Source: an uncultured Legionella sp. (GTDB taxonomy: Bacteria; Pseudomonadota; Gammaproteobacteria; Legionellales; Legionellaceae). From it: 64,000 nt of DNA. Below are positions 48,144 to 58,615 of this stretch, piece after piece; the stretch's first letter is position 1; every line of letters begins with the position of its first letter. The notes below the pieces were generated by a model that saw only the letters and a list, made by a program, of their open reading frames with translations, was not told the origin of the DNA and did not search any database. The stretch spans positions 17,059-81,058 of the forward strand of contig CABHON010000007.1 of NCBI GenBank assembly GCA_902168255.1. Reading direction: 5' to 3'. A program made the translations under genes and the position numbers.

Positions 48144-51100
48144 ATGCCAATTTCTGAATTTAAAGCTGAAGAAAGCTTAGGAAAAGCACGTAATTATTTA
48201 AAAAAATTTTCCTTTGCCCCAACACAGGCGCCCGAAATGGTGTCAACAGGAATAAGTCGATTATTAGAAAATCTCGCTAGTTTCCCTGATAAAATCACTA
48301 ACGAGGATGTACATTATATTGCTTCCTATTGCCAATATCTTTCTCAACAAAAAGACACCACTACTTTTTCTAAACATTTGCTCGTTCCTTTAGTATGGGC
48401 GTTAGCTTCTTCAGAATATCATTCTATACTTAAAAATGAATTCGCTGCCCTTATAGATAAGCGGGAAGATATTGCTGCAGCGATAATAATGGAAGCTGAA
48501 TTAGTTTGGATGCTTAGTATCAATAGAGAAGATGCACCTCGAAAACAACGTATTGGGATATTGCTTGAAAAAGTTAATAAGGCATATTCATCGGAAAAAG
48601 ACCAACAAACTATTTCTCAAAATCTAGCAAGAGATATCCTTGCATATGAAAAAGATACACTTCAATGGCAAGATGGGAGTAGACGCGAAGATATTTTCAA
48701 AACATTAACTGATTTAGCAACAGGAAAAACAGGTGGTATCTTAGGTAATCCCCCTGATGCTGATGCAGGAATATTTAAAAGTAATTTAAAAAAATCATTA
48801 GACAACTTATCTTCACAAAATATTAATATTGTTTCAAGCGATATTGTCTCTGAAAATTCCAATGAAGAAAAAAATGCTGATTATTTTGTAAACTATTGTC
48901 AAAAGCTTTCCTCCAGTGAAGAAAAAACTGACGAAGCCAAATTAAGCGAATTAATTTGGGCTTTGTCTCAATCTAATTTACATACCCGTGAATTATCAGA
49001 TGCTTTTATTGAATTGCTTAACAAGCGCATAGATATTTTGCAACAAATAATAGAAACACCTCGCTTATTAGCAGGATTATCCATTAAAGTTGGACAAGAA
49101 GAGGTTGAAGTTAATCGAAAAGAACGACTTGACAAATTATTGGCAGTTTACATTAATCAACCTCAATCTACTCGAGAACAGTGGATTCAAAATTTAGTAG
49201 CCAACTTAAAGACACAACAAGATTATTTGCCTGTTATTCGTGGTTCATTAACAAGTTTCATGCGCAAAGGAATAACCACGACTACACCTGCCGATCAACT
49301 TCGAATACCTTTAGAAAATGAGTTAAAAAAACAAGGGATTCCTCTCCCTTCTAAACAAAAGATTTTTAATAATTTAAATGTATTTAAGAAAGTAAAAAGA
49401 GCGATCAACATCGATCAGGAACTTAATGCTTTTAAAGATGGGATTCAAGCGTTTAACCAGGAGAAAAATTTTTCTCCCCTTACCGTAGCAATGCTTTTTG
49501 ATAAGTCTTTTTCTAAAACTCAAAAAGATTCTACACATTTTATTAAACGCCAAAATGAGTTTATTAAAAATTTAGCTAATACGCAGGGTGGCTACATTTC
49601 TGTTTCTAACTTTAAAAAGCTCGTCTCTGTATTAACTAAAGCTAAAAATGATAACTTTTGGTATGCTTCTTCTTGTTTTTCTTCACAGTTTCTAAATATA
49701 AGAAACGCTTATTCCAGCAAACAACGAGCTGAATTAATAGAATTAATGTTTGAGCATGCTCGTAACAATTCCATTGACGCGGATTTAACAGAAAAAATTT
49801 TACGTTTTATTGCAGAACAAGTAAGCATGTTTCAACAACAGACAGCAGGATATGCTATTAGTGATATTCTTCCTATTTTATTTAGAAAAGACAACTTTGC
49901 TTTATTAGAAACGAATACTTTTTCTGCCCATGTACAAACTATTTTTAAGGAAGTTTTTTCCCGTTCCCTGCATGATTCCTTATATAGAGTAGGACGAGAA
50001 GCAGATTGGATTACTCTATGTAATGTTTTAGGAGTCAACTGGAATGAGTTTCCTAGCAGCATCCCCGAATCAGTTAAGCTAACTCCGCAACAAACAGACC
50101 AATGGCAAAATGAATGGCCAACTCTTACGACAAAGGCTGAAGAAGATAAAAAGGAAAACGCAATCAAACTAAGTTATCCTAAATCTCCAAATGGTTATAG
50201 AGCATTATGGGCTCGGATGAATCAAACCTATCCTCAAAATAATTTTAACTGGTGGTGGGCAATATGGAGACAATTCAGTAAAAATGAGGATTTAAAACCC
50301 CAATATCGTTCCGCAATTCTTTTGGAAAGCTCAGACCCAGTTAAAAAAAATAAAACACAGAAAAATGGCTATGAACAAACTCGCCATGTGGAAGATGATT
50401 CTTATGGTGGAATCATGAAAGCGACACTGTCCTCTCCTGATGTAAAACAATTAAATCAAACCACCTATGACAAAGATAATTATCTTAAACTAGCAAGTAA
50501 TCAACGGGCCAATTTTCTGCAACCTTTGTCTGATAATCAATTAATTAATATCTATCATCATTTAGAACACGCTGATATTCCCTCTTTTATAAAAGCGGTT
50601 GAATCCAATAAAATAGTGACACTTTATTTAAATTCATTTGAAAAATGCGATAAATTAGAACTGCTTACTCACTTAACCAATGAACGACTGAACGAATTAT
50701 ATAAAGATTTATCACAAAAGTATCCTAATGATGTAGGTGTTTTCGTTCCTTTATTAACGTCTCATCAATTGTTGGAGATTTATTATACTGGTCTAATAGG
50801 AACAGGAGAGGATGGCAAAGTCGTGCGCCAAGATAATATCTCATTCTTAAGAAATTTATATGAAAATTCAAGCAATGATATTGATAATAAATTTATAAAC
50901 CTCTACAAAAAGATTAGCCCTTACATTGATGCTAATTCAACCACTACCTCTCCAACCACAAAAAAAGTCATGTTGTGGGATTTTAAAGAAAACATTGAAT
51001 TATTGTACATAGAGAAAAAACGACCTGTACCTAAGGATATAGCATTTACCGATGAAGAACGTAAAGAACGACGAAAGGTGAGATACGAACAACGTAAATT

Positions 51101-51170
51101 AACGGAAAAAGGCGTCACCCAGCAAGATTCGCAAGGGTACGCTTCTATTCCCACCAAAGCAACTAATTAA
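48144..51170 (+). CDS. Large helical protein with an internal duplication, 1008 aa, candidate effector
   Basis: Not recognised. All-helical by appearance, no signal peptide or membrane helix. A segment near residues 30-160 is repeated at about 215-345: compare YIASYCQYLSQQ with YFVNYCQKLSSS, VPLVWALASSEYHS with SELIWALSQSNLHT, EFAALIDKREDI with AFIELLNKRIDI, and RKQRIGILLEKV with RKERLDKLLAVY. The repeat period is about 187 residues. Middle and C-terminal parts are Asn/Lys-rich with an FNWWWAIWRQFS aromatic patch. The C-terminus is Arg/Lys-rich (ERKERRKVRYEQRKL). GGGAGG lies 6 bases before the ATG. Secretion is inferred only from genome context. Confidence 0.8.
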   Translation: MPISEFKAEESLGKARNYLKKFSFAPTQAPEMVSTGISRLLENLASFPDKITNEDVHYIASYCQYLSQQKDTTTFSKHLLVPLVWALASSEYHSILKNEFAALIDKREDIAAAIIMEAELVWMLSINREDAPRKQRIGILLEKVNKAYSSEKDQQTISQNLARDILAYEKDTLQWQDGSRREDIFKTLTDLATGKTGGILGNPPDADAGIFKSNLKKSLDNLSSQNINIVSSDIVSENSNEEKNADYFVNYCQKLSSSEEKTDEAKLSELIWALSQSNLHTRELSDAFIELLNKRIDILQQIIETPRLLAGLSIKVGQEEVEVNRKERLDKLLAVYINQPQSTREQWIQNLVANLKTQQDYLPVIRGSLTSFMRKGITTTTPADQLRIPLENELKKQGIPLPSKQKIFNNLNVFKKVKRAINIDQELNAFKDGIQAFNQEKNFSPLTVAMLFDKSFSKTQKDSTHFIKRQNEFIKNLANTQGGYISVSNFKKLVSVLTKAKNDNFWYASSCFSSQFLNIRNAYSSKQRAELIELMFEHARNNSIDADLTEKILRFIAEQVSMFQQQTAGYAISDILPILFRKDNFALLETNTFSAHVQTIFKEVFSRSLHDSLYRVGREADWITLCNVLGVNWNEFPSSIPESVKLTPQQTDQWQNEWPTLTTKAEEDKKENAIKLSYPKSPNGYRALWARMNQTYPQNNFNWWWAIWRQFSKNEDLKPQYRSAILLESSDPVKKNKTQKNGYEQTRHVEDDSYGGIMKATLSSPDVKQLNQTTYDKDNYLKLASNQRANFLQPLSDNQLINIYHHLEHADIPSFIKAVESNKIVTLYLNSFEKCDKLELLTHLTNERLNELYKDLSQKYPNDVGVFVPLLTSHQLLEIYYTGLIGTGEDGKVVRQDNISFLRNLYENSSNDIDNKFINLYKKISPYIDANSTTTSPTTKKVMLWDFKENIELLYIEKKRPVPKDIAFTDEERKERRKVRYEQRKLTEKGVTQQDSQGYASIPTKATN

Positions 51171-51192
51171 TATTAGGTAATTACCGTCTTAC

Positions 51193-51248
51193 GTAGGGCG
51201 AGTCTGTACTCGCCCAGAACAACGGGCGGGTACAAGACCCGCCCCTAC
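51193..51248. repeat. REP/BIME-like double hairpin
   Basis: 56 bases, GTAGGGCGAGTCTGTACTCGCCC, then CAGAACAA, then CGGGCGGGTACAAGACCCGCCCCTAC. Each half folds (GGGCGAGT/ACTCGCCC and GGGCGGGT/ACCCGCCC) and the two halves are inverted, so the whole can also pair. Related degenerate copies are at 23889-23942 and possibly 56205-56231. Confidence 0.8.
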
Positions 51249-51291
51249 AAATCATTCTCCTAAAATCTATTGTTTCCTCGGGGGCAGCCCA

Positions 51292-51320
51292 TACAAAACT
51301 CCATCCTAACTGAAAAGATG
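51292..51320. repeat. 29-base sequence shared with 5356-5384
   Basis: TACAAAACTCCATCCTAACT..., 26 of 29 bases identical to the segment in the interrupted-gene region. Here it also pairs with ATGAAGTTT about 20 bases on (AAACTCCAT/ATGAAGTTT). Origin unknown. Confidence 0.55.
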
Positions 51321-51383
51321 GCGATACATATGCATTTTCATGAAGTTTGAGCAATGACGTTTGACAAAAAAGAATACCTCTGA

Positions 51384-51995
<612 letters not shown>

Positions 51996-52009
51996 GATAA
52001 TCGTTCACT

Positions 52010-52639
52010 ATGAACAACAATGACGCTTTATATGTAAAATGGATTCAAGAACTTCAAGCGATTGCAGAAAATGGCTTAACCTATTCAGATAATCCCTTTG
52101 ATATCGAACGTTTTAAACAAGTACGTAAAGTGGCTGCAGAAATGGCTTCCCATGCCAGTGGATTATCTTTAGAAAAAACCATTGCACTTTTTGAGGCAGA
52201 AACCAATTATGCTACACCAAAAATTGATGTTCGGGGCATTGTTTTCGATGAAGAACAGCGTATTTTACTCGTCCAAGAAAGCGCGGATAATTGTTGGACC
52301 CCACCTGGGGGCTGGGTTGATGTTAATGAGCCTCCAAGTGTTTCAGTGACGCGTGAAATATGGGAAGAATCAGGTTTTGAAACAAAAGCAGTAAAGCTTC
52401 TGGCTGTATATGACAAACAAAAACATGCACATCCTAGCCATTGGCCACATTCTTACAAAATGTTTTTTTTATGTAAACTCACAGGTGGAAAAGCTACCAC
52501 CAGCATTGAAACATTAGATGTTCGTTTTTTTCATAAAAACGAATTACCTACTCTTTCGACACCTAGGATAACAGAAGAGCAGATATTTCGTTTTTATGAG
52601 CATTTGGCCCATCCTGATTGGCCAACAGATTTTGATTAA
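52010..52639 (+). CDS. Nudix hydrolase with an N-terminal helical Nudix_N_2-type domain
   Basis: 209 residues. The first 60 form a helical domain ([20 protein letters not shown]...), as in ADP-ribose/CDP-choline Nudix hydrolases. The Nudix box is complete: [24 protein letters not shown] fits G-x5-E-x7-RE-U-x-EE-x-G-U at about 101-123. Substrate probably a nucleotide-sugar or CDP-alcohol; not decidable. Its TAA overlaps the greA stop on the other strand. Confidence 0.86.
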   Translation: MNNNDALYVKWIQELQAIAENGLTYSDNPFDIERFKQVRKVAAEMASHASGLSLEKTIALFEAETNYATPKIDVRGIVFDEEQRILLVQESADNCWTPPGGWVDVNEPPSVSVTREIWEESGFETKAVKLLAVYDKQKHAHPSHWPHSYKMFFLCKLTGGKATTSIETLDVRFFHKNELPTLSTPRITEEQIFRFYEHLAHPDWPTDFD

Positions 52640-53112
52640 ATATATTCAATCTCATTAATTTCGTAAGAGACTCTACCAGCTGGTGTATTAATATCAACTG
52701 TATCATACAATGCTTTGCCAATTACACCTCGGGCAATAGGTGAAGTATAAGAGATTTTTGAAGACTTAATATCCGCTTCGTCTTCGCCGACAATTTTGTA
52801 TACAATTTCTTCGTCTGTATCAACATTAACCAAATGAACAGTAACGCCAAACACAACTTTATCAGTCTTTGTGATTTGACGAACATCGATAATCTGCGCA
52901 TATGACAATTTATGCTCAAGCTCCTGAATTCGACCTTCCATAAAGCTTTGGGATTCTTTGGCAGCATGATATTCAGCATTTTCTTTTAAATCACCATGAG
53001 CTCTAGCTTCTGCAATAGCAGCAACTATACGTGGACGCTCCACAGTTTTCAGCCGTTGTAATTCTTGCTCTAAAAGTTTGGCCCCTTCTCGAGTCATGGG
53101 ATGTTTTTGCAT
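52636..53112 (-). CDS. greA: Transcription elongation factor GreA
   Basis: 158 residues, full length. The N-terminal coiled coil with the acidic tip is visible ([40 protein letters not shown] with tip residues in GDLKENAEY), and the globular FKBP-like domain ends [15 protein letters not shown]. GreA stimulates RNA polymerase to cleave backtracked transcripts. A TATAAT lies 6 bases before the ATG (GGTATAATCGATATTATG), so the transcript might be nearly leaderless, or that sequence is fortuitous. Confidence 0.95.
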   Translation of the reverse strand: MQKHPMTREGAKLLEQELQRLKTVERPRIVAAIAEARAHGDLKENAEYHAAKESQSFMEGRIQELEHKLSYAQIIDVRQITKTDKVVFGVTVHLVNVDTDEEIVYKIVGEDEADIKSSKISYTSPIARGVIGKALYDTVDINTPAGRVSYEINEIEYI

Positions 53113-53180
53113 AATATCGATTATACCTCGTTAGGTTATTATTTATGTTACGCAGTGTAATTTTCTCTGCGACGTCCTGG

Positions 53181-53200
53181 ATTCCCGCTTACGCGGGAAT
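53181..53200. repeat. Short dispersed palindrome
   Basis: ATTCCCGC-TTAC-GCGGGAAT, an 8-bp perfect hairpin with flank TCCTGG, a type of dispersed repeat common in bacterial genomes. It lies in the greA-pntB spacer and could also act as a two-way transcription stop, though no T-run follows. Confidence 0.6.
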
Positions 53201-53305
53201 GAAAATGTGATGAATATTTTACTGTTTTTTAATTTTAAATCCAATATCTTCTATGCATACTGCACGTGATTTTGCGCATTCACAAAAAATATAGTGAAAA
53301 GGATA

Positions 53306-54685
53306 TTAACCTGCACTTTTAAATTCAGCGGCAAGTGCTTGGAGGGTAGCTTTTGCATCACCAAAGATCATACGAGCATTATCAGCATAAAATAAAGGGT
53401 TTGGCACACCGGCAAAACCACTTGCCATGGAACGTTTCAACACAAATATATGTTTTGCCTGATCTGCACGAATAATAGGCATTCCATAAATTGGACTATT
53501 TTCATCATTTAAAGCAGATGGATTGACGACGTCATTTGCACCAATGATAATCACAACATCAACTAATGGCATTTGCGGATTAATATCTTCCATTTCAACC
53601 AAGGCATCATAGGAAATGCTCGCTTCTGCTAATAACACATTCATATGACCAGGCATACGTCCTGCAACAGGATGAATAGCATATTTAACATCACTACCAT
53701 TCTCTTCTAAAAACTCACCTAACTCGCGGACAGCATGTTGTGCTTGAGCTGCAGCCAATCCATAACCCGGAACAATCACAACAGATTTAGCGGCTTCTAA
53801 TACATAAAAAGCATCTTCCACTGAAATCGCTTTTGCCTCACGTGTTTCGTCATCACCTTTTGCTGATGAAGCACCAAAACCACCAAATAGTACGTTTGCC
53901 AATGAGCGATTCATGGCTTTACACATAATAATGCTTAGAATCACCCCGTTAGCACCAACAAAGGCTCCCGTAACAATCAATAGAATATTACGTAAAGCAA
54001 ACCCAGTCGTACATGCTACTAAACCTGAATAACTGTTTAAAACAGAAATAACTACTGGCATATCAGCGCCACCAATAGGTAATACTAAGGTTAATCCCAA
54101 TATAAAGGATAAAGCTAAGGCACCCAAGAAAATGGGGTAGTGATATAAAGAAGAAGATAAGAAAACGCCACCGCCAATGATAATTAATAAAAAAGCGAGG
54201 CCATTAAATAAACGCATGCCGGGAAACGCAATAGAACGTCCCGGTAAAACTTCACTTAATTTTGCCCAGGCAACAAGGCTACCGGTAAAGGTAATACCAC
54301 CAATGACGATTGATAAATAAATAGCGCCTTGCGTTAAGAGATCAGAAAAAGGATGCATGTCAAAAGCAACCCAATCCACCAATAATGCGGCTAATCCACC
54401 AAAACCATGTAATAATGCTACTGTCTGGGGCATTTCGGTCATCGCCGCACGTTGAGCTTTATACAGACCTAACGCACTACCAATGAGCAATCCGATGATA
54501 ATCCATTGGTATGAAATAATATGATAGAAAACCAACGTTCCAACTACTGCTAGCAACATACCCACGGAAGAAATTAAATTTCCTTTGCGCGCGGTAGTGG
54601 GTTTACCTAGCATTTTTATACCAAATGCAAACATTAATGCACTGACTAAATAAATAAGATTCAATGCAACTGCCGATTTTAACAT
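53306..54685 (-). CDS. pntB: NAD(P) transhydrogenase subunit beta
   Basis: 459 residues; a proton-translocating enzyme that transfers hydride between NADH and NADP. About nine membrane helices occupy the first 260 residues, then the NADP-binding domain III (about 290-459) with VVIVPGYGLAAAQAQHAV, GRMPGHMNVLLAEA and RSMASGFAGVPNPLFY. Family-normal length. Third gene of a split pntAA-pntAB-pntB set on the minus strand. Confidence 0.96.
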   Translation of the reverse strand: MLKSAVALNLIYLVSALMFAFGIKMLGKPTTARKGNLISSVGMLLAVVGTLVFYHIISYQWIIIGLLIGSALGLYKAQRAAMTEMPQTVALLHGFGGLAALLVDWVAFDMHPFSDLLTQGAIYLSIVIGGITFTGSLVAWAKLSEVLPGRSIAFPGMRLFNGLAFLLIIIGGGVFLSSSLYHYPIFLGALALSFILGLTLVLPIGGADMPVVISVLNSYSGLVACTTGFALRNILLIVTGAFVGANGVILSIIMCKAMNRSLANVLFGGFGASSAKGDDETREAKAISVEDAFYVLEAAKSVVIVPGYGLAAAQAQHAVRELGEFLEENGSDVKYAIHPVAGRMPGHMNVLLAEASISYDALVEMEDINPQMPLVDVVIIIGANDVVNPSALNDENSPIYGMPIIRADQAKHIFVLKRSMASGFAGVPNPLFYADNARMIFGDAKATLQALAAEFKSAG

Positions 54686-54687
54686 GC

Positions 54688-54972
54688 TTATTGTCCTTTT
54701 TTCCGAAACATTTTGAGCATACGCTCAGTTATCCAGTATCCACCGACTACATTAAATGTCGCTAATACAACTGCTAATGTGCCTAAAACAGTGGTCAATG
54801 TAGTACTGATTTCTGTTCCGGCTGCAATTAAAGCGCCAACAATTGTAATACCTGAAATAGCGTTTGCTTCCGACATTAAAGGTGTATGTAGTAAAGGGGG
54901 AACTCGTGTAATTAATGCAAAACCTAAAAAGATTGCTAATACGAGAATAAAGAGTAAATATACTAATGTCAT
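54688..54972 (-). CDS. pntAB: NAD(P) transhydrogenase subunit alpha part 2 (membrane)
   Basis: 94 residues with three to four helices (VYLLFILVLAIFLGF, AISGITIVGALIAAG, LAVVLATFNVVGGYW). It is the membrane domain fused to the catalytic alpha subunit in E. coli but a separate gene in many bacteria. Two bases precede pntB and eight follow pntAA. Confidence 0.93.
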   Translation of the reverse strand: MTLVYLLFILVLAIFLGFALITRVPPLLHTPLMSEANAISGITIVGALIAAGTEISTTLTTVLGTLAVVLATFNVVGGYWITERMLKMFRKKGQ

Positions 54973-54980
54973 AATTTTTC

Positions 54981-56105
54981 CTATATTTTAGCCTGACAAC
55001 GTTTACCTTCGTGAGTAATAAGGCACCCTTTTAAAATTTCATCATCTTTGAAAAGAAATTGTTTTGCCTCTGCATTCCAATATTCCTCAATGAGAGCAGT
55101 AATATTTGAGGATAACATGGCACTAGCATCTTTAGGCACTCTTCCAGGTAAATTTGCCAAACCTATTAAGCGTACGCCATTCTCTTGAACCACTTCCTCA
55201 TTGAAAACGATACCTTCAACGTTTCCACCGGATTCTACAGCCAAATCTACTATGACAGAGCCAGGCGCCATACCTGCAATCATGTCTTTTGTAATTAATG
55301 TTGGGGCTTTTTTACCAAAAACTTGTGCAGTGGTGATAACTACGTCTGAGGCCGCACAATGAGCAGCCATGACTTCGCGTTGCTTAGTTAATTGCTCTTC
55401 AGTCAACGCTTGGGCATATCCACCCGTTGTTTCACCCGTAGATCCCATGTCGACTTTCACAAATTTTGCCCCTAAAGACAAAACTTGTTCTTCAACCACG
55501 GGACGGGTATCAAATGCTTCAACTCGTGCACCCAGGCGTTTGGCAGTAGCAATCGCTTGTAAACCAGCAACACCAGCGCCAATGATAAATACTCGTGCGG
55601 GTGATATGGTTCCTGCGGGAGTCATCATCAATGGGAAAATTTTAGGTAATCGTTCTGCCGCTAAAATAACAGCCACATATCCTGCTAAACTGGCTTGAGA
55701 GCTTAACACGTCCATCTTTTGTGCCCGCGTCACGCGAGGGATCATTTCTAAACTGATAGCACTCACTGACTGTTTTGCCAAGGATTCAATTAACTCATTT
55801 TCTCTGAATGGGTCTAAAAAACTAATATGAATAGCGCCTTGTTTCAATAAAGCTACATCTTCTAGCGAGGGTTTACGAATCCGGGCCACTAAATCTGCAT
55901 GCGAAAGCAATTCTTTTCTATCTACAATGATAGAAGCACCTGCCGCAATATAGGCTTCATCTGGAAAACCCGCAATTTCCCCCATTTTCGTTTCTATTTG
56001 AACGGAAGCACCTTTTTTCACCAACTTTTCTACACAACTGGGTGTAAGGGTTGCTCTCGTTTCAAGTGAATCCATTTCCTTAGGAATACCAATAATAAAA
56101 GACAC
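54981..56105 (-). CDS. pntAA: NAD(P) transhydrogenase subunit alpha part 1 (NAD-binding)
   Basis: About 374 residues, soluble NAD-binding domain I. I choose the GTG at 56105 (GAGG 9 bases upstream, start VSFIIGIPKEMDSLETRATL), rather than the TTG at 56120. Conserved regions are RATLTPSCVEKLVKKGASV at the start, VFIIGAGVAGLQAIATAKRLGA (Rossmann, about 167-188), FDTRPVVEEQVLSLGAKF and a late GYVAVILAAERLPKIFP. Complete as split form. Confidence 0.93.
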   Translation of the reverse strand: MSFIIGIPKEMDSLETRATLTPSCVEKLVKKGASVQIETKMGEIAGFPDEAYIAAGASIIVDRKELLSHADLVARIRKPSLEDVALLKQGAIHISFLDPFRENELIESLAKQSVSAISLEMIPRVTRAQKMDVLSSQASLAGYVAVILAAERLPKIFPLMMTPAGTISPARVFIIGAGVAGLQAIATAKRLGARVEAFDTRPVVEEQVLSLGAKFVKVDMGSTGETTGGYAQALTEEQLTKQREVMAAHCAASDVVITTAQVFGKKAPTLITKDMIAGMAPGSVIVDLAVESGGNVEGIVFNEEVVQENGVRLIGLANLPGRVPKDASAMLSSNITALIEEYWNAEAKQFLFKDDEILKGCLITHEGKRCQAKI

Positions 56106-56204
56106 TATTTTAAACCTCAAAAAAATAAAAATTATTTGGGCACATTATACTCAAGCGCTTTCAAAATGCAATTTTATTGATTAAAAAGGTTTAAGCTGGT
56201 ATGT

Positions 56205-56231
56205 GGGCGGCTGCCAGTAGCCCCTACGAAA
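56205..56231. repeat. Fragment of the REP-like repeat
   Basis: GTGGGCGGCTGCCAGTAGCCCCTAC resembles half of the 51193-51248 element (GGGCGGG ... CCCCTAC) but is short and degenerate. In the pntAA-hemY spacer. Confidence 0.45.
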
Positions 56232-56255
56232 AACCAAACTTATGGGTGTAATATA

Positions 56256-57464
56256 TTATCTACCTACAGAGTTGCCAAAAATTAAGGTAAGCCCTGCTTT
56301 ATAATATTGACTTGCTTCATTTTGCTCATTGAGTTTTTCTGAAAGCTCACCCAACGCAGCATATATTTGTGCTTCTGGTTGTATTTGCACACTTTTTAAG
56401 AAAGAGCTTTTCGCTTTTCCCCATAACTGGCGCCGCATATAGATTCTACCTAATGTGGATAATAAATAAGGATTGTTAGGATAATACTTCAAGAAGCTTT
56501 CAACAAAACGCAGTTGGCTTTCAATATCTGGTACATTACATTGGCCATATAATACAATTAACGTATTGCTCCATTCCTGCTTTAATGCTTCTCGACATTG
56601 TTTTTCTGCTTCACAATGAGCTTGAATTTCTAAAAGCCTGGTGACATACATAGAGACCATACTGGCTCTTTTTCGAATTGTCTTAGGAAAGTTTTTCCAT
56701 AAATGCTTTAACTCTTCTTCATTGGTAGGTTGAGATGTTTTTGTTAATAAACCAGAGTAGACGGTATTTTCCAATTGTTCGAATGATTGTTCATCGAGAA
56801 TTTTTTGCCGTCTGATTTCAGGTAACCATTGTTCAAGATGAATCCAATCTTTTAACTCTAGATATACTTTAGTTAACAACTTCGTTACATAAGCATGGTG
56901 GGGTGCTAGGCTATGCAAATGATTTAAAGTTGCTAGTGCTTGTTCCCATTGTCCATCAAGAATTTGTAGTTGAGATTGTGTTAACTCAATCGCAATAGTT
57001 GCCTCTGGGAGTGTTCTTTGAGCTTTACGGAGATAATCATCCCGACGTTCCGAAGCACCTAATTCTTGTGCTGCGCGTGCCGCTATTAAATAATTCAATA
57101 AAGAGGTCTCATTATCCGACAAAGGATTGCTCATTACTTTGGTAAAATGGTTTTCTGCCCGTTTCCAGTTTCCTTCACTAAACTCTATTAATCCACGACG
57201 TGTATTTAATTGAGCTTGTTTTTCTTGCCATCTTTTTTTAAAGCGCTCCCATGATGCCCCTATTTGAATCAACTTTGTTAACGCTTTTACAATGGTTCCT
57301 ATCACAAAATACCCTAATAAGAGCATAAGAATAGCAAACCATAAAGGCATTTCAATCGTTTTATTCTTTAAGAAAATTGAGACAATACCAACTTCTTGGT
57401 GGATCCATAGACCGAAAAAAATGGAAAACAGTAAGAGAAGAAAAAGCAGCACTACCCGCTTCAT
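56256..57464 (-). CDS. hemY: HemY-family protein (TPR, membrane-anchored)
   Basis: 402 residues. Two N-terminal membrane helices (VVLLFLLLLFSIFFGLWI, about 3-20; LWFAILMLLLGYFVIGTIV, about 41-59) and a C-terminal set of helical TPR-like repeats (NYLIAARAAQELGA, YLLSTLGRIYMRRQLWGKA, AQIYAALGELSEKLNEQ). This is the HemY of the gammaproteobacterial uroporphyrinogen gene cluster, distinct from protoporphyrinogen oxidase. Its role is not established. Start overlaps the hemX stop. Confidence 0.9.
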   Translation of the reverse strand: MKRVVLLFLLLLFSIFFGLWIHQEVGIVSIFLKNKTIEMPLWFAILMLLLGYFVIGTIVKALTKLIQIGASWERFKKRWQEKQAQLNTRRGLIEFSEGNWKRAENHFTKVMSNPLSDNETSLLNYLIAARAAQELGASERRDDYLRKAQRTLPEATIAIELTQSQLQILDGQWEQALATLNHLHSLAPHHAYVTKLLTKVYLELKDWIHLEQWLPEIRRQKILDEQSFEQLENTVYSGLLTKTSQPTNEEELKHLWKNFPKTIRKRASMVSMYVTRLLEIQAHCEAEKQCREALKQEWSNTLIVLYGQCNVPDIESQLRFVESFLKYYPNNPYLLSTLGRIYMRRQLWGKAKSSFLKSVQIQPEAQIYAALGELSEKLNEQNEASQYYKAGLTLIFGNSVGR

Positions 57465-58615
57465 GCTGGTACCTTATTGAACAAATGCCCATTTAAGGTG
57501 TCCATATAGGCTTTTAATTGTTGGTAAGCAGGCTGTATATCTGGCAGAGTAGGAGGATTCAAATTCTGTTTTTTCAAGAAATCAAGATTCTGCAAGAAAA
57601 TTTTTGTTTGCTCATTATTAAAATCAATCAAAGTTTCATTGTTTTGAAGCATTTGCGACACTTGTTCAAGACTCCAATGAAATAATCTGTTGTCTTTTTT
57701 TAATAATGCCCATTGTGTCTGCTGTAAGGCAATAATTAAGTTTTCATTGAGGATTCGTCTGGATTGAAAGTGCGATAATGAAGATGGAGTTGAATTAGCG
57801 GGTTTAATGACTACCACATGTTGAATCCATTCAAAGCCTCGGTTTACTACTGAGCGCCATCCCGATTTTGGTGCAGGTGCAGCATCCGAACCAGTTGTTG
57901 AAGTAGCAGATTCAGACATTGAAGAAGGTAAATTATTTACCATCTTCGTCATGGACTTAATTTTTTTTAAAAGCATTACTTCATCAATAGGTTGAATCAT
58001 TGATAATGCTTTAATATTTTCCACAAGAAGTAAATGAATTGATTGCAAAGCAGGCGCATCTGTTTTTTCTATCACAGCATCAGCTGATTGCAATAATAGT
58101 AATGCACCCTGCCAGTCATCACTCCATTTTAAATCTAATTGGGCTTCTTGAAGCCAATCATAAGCTTTTTCTAATTGCCATAGGACATCAACTGAAGCTT
58201 CTTGTTGTGTTCTTTTGTCCAACAAGGGCTTAAGGGAGGTTAAAGCATTGTCATAATGATTTAATTCTTTATCGAAAGCCTTTTGGCGAGTCCCAATTTG
58301 TTGAAGAGCCGTTTCTAAATTATTTAAACGTAATTGTTCTGTTTGTAAACGTTTTTCCACTTCGTCTTTAAAAGTGGTTAAGCCAGAATTCCATTCTTTT
58401 ACTTTAATGAGACTGTCTACACTGATAATAATGCCCATTGTGGCCAAAATAAGAGTCACGATGCCAAATCGTGAAGAAGTTGAAACCCCAGCGGCATACT
58501 TTTTTTTATGCTTAGGCGAAATAGATGTGGTGTCTGGTGAACTCGTTGAAACGGTACTATCCACCTCTTCTGCAGCTACTTGTTGAGCTTCACTGGCTTT
58601 TTCTTTTTTCATCAA
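57461..58615 (-). CDS. hemX: HemX-family protein (uroporphyrinogen-III C-methyltransferase-annotated)
   Basis: 384 residues: a Ser/Thr/Glu-rich cytoplasmic N-terminus, one membrane helix (RFGIVTLILATMGIIISVDSLI, about 47-68), a periplasmic coiled coil (KEWNSGLTTFKDEVEKRLQ...) and a helical domain. HemX proteins are annotated as methyltransferases by association, but no SAM motif is seen here. It overlaps hemY and hemD by four bases each. Confidence 0.88.
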   Translation of the reverse strand: MMKKEKASEAQQVAAEEVDSTVSTSSPDTTSISPKHKKKYAAGVSTSSRFGIVTLILATMGIIISVDSLIKVKEWNSGLTTFKDEVEKRLQTEQLRLNNLETALQQIGTRQKAFDKELNHYDNALTSLKPLLDKRTQQEASVDVLWQLEKAYDWLQEAQLDLKWSDDWQGALLLLQSADAVIEKTDAPALQSIHLLLVENIKALSMIQPIDEVMLLKKIKSMTKMVNNLPSSMSESATSTTGSDAAPAPKSGWRSVVNRGFEWIQHVVVIKPANSTPSSLSHFQSRRILNENLIIALQQTQWALLKKDNRLFHWSLEQVSQMLQNNETLIDFNNEQTKIFLQNLDFLKKQNLNPPTLPDIQPAYQQLKAYMDTLNGHLFNKVPA

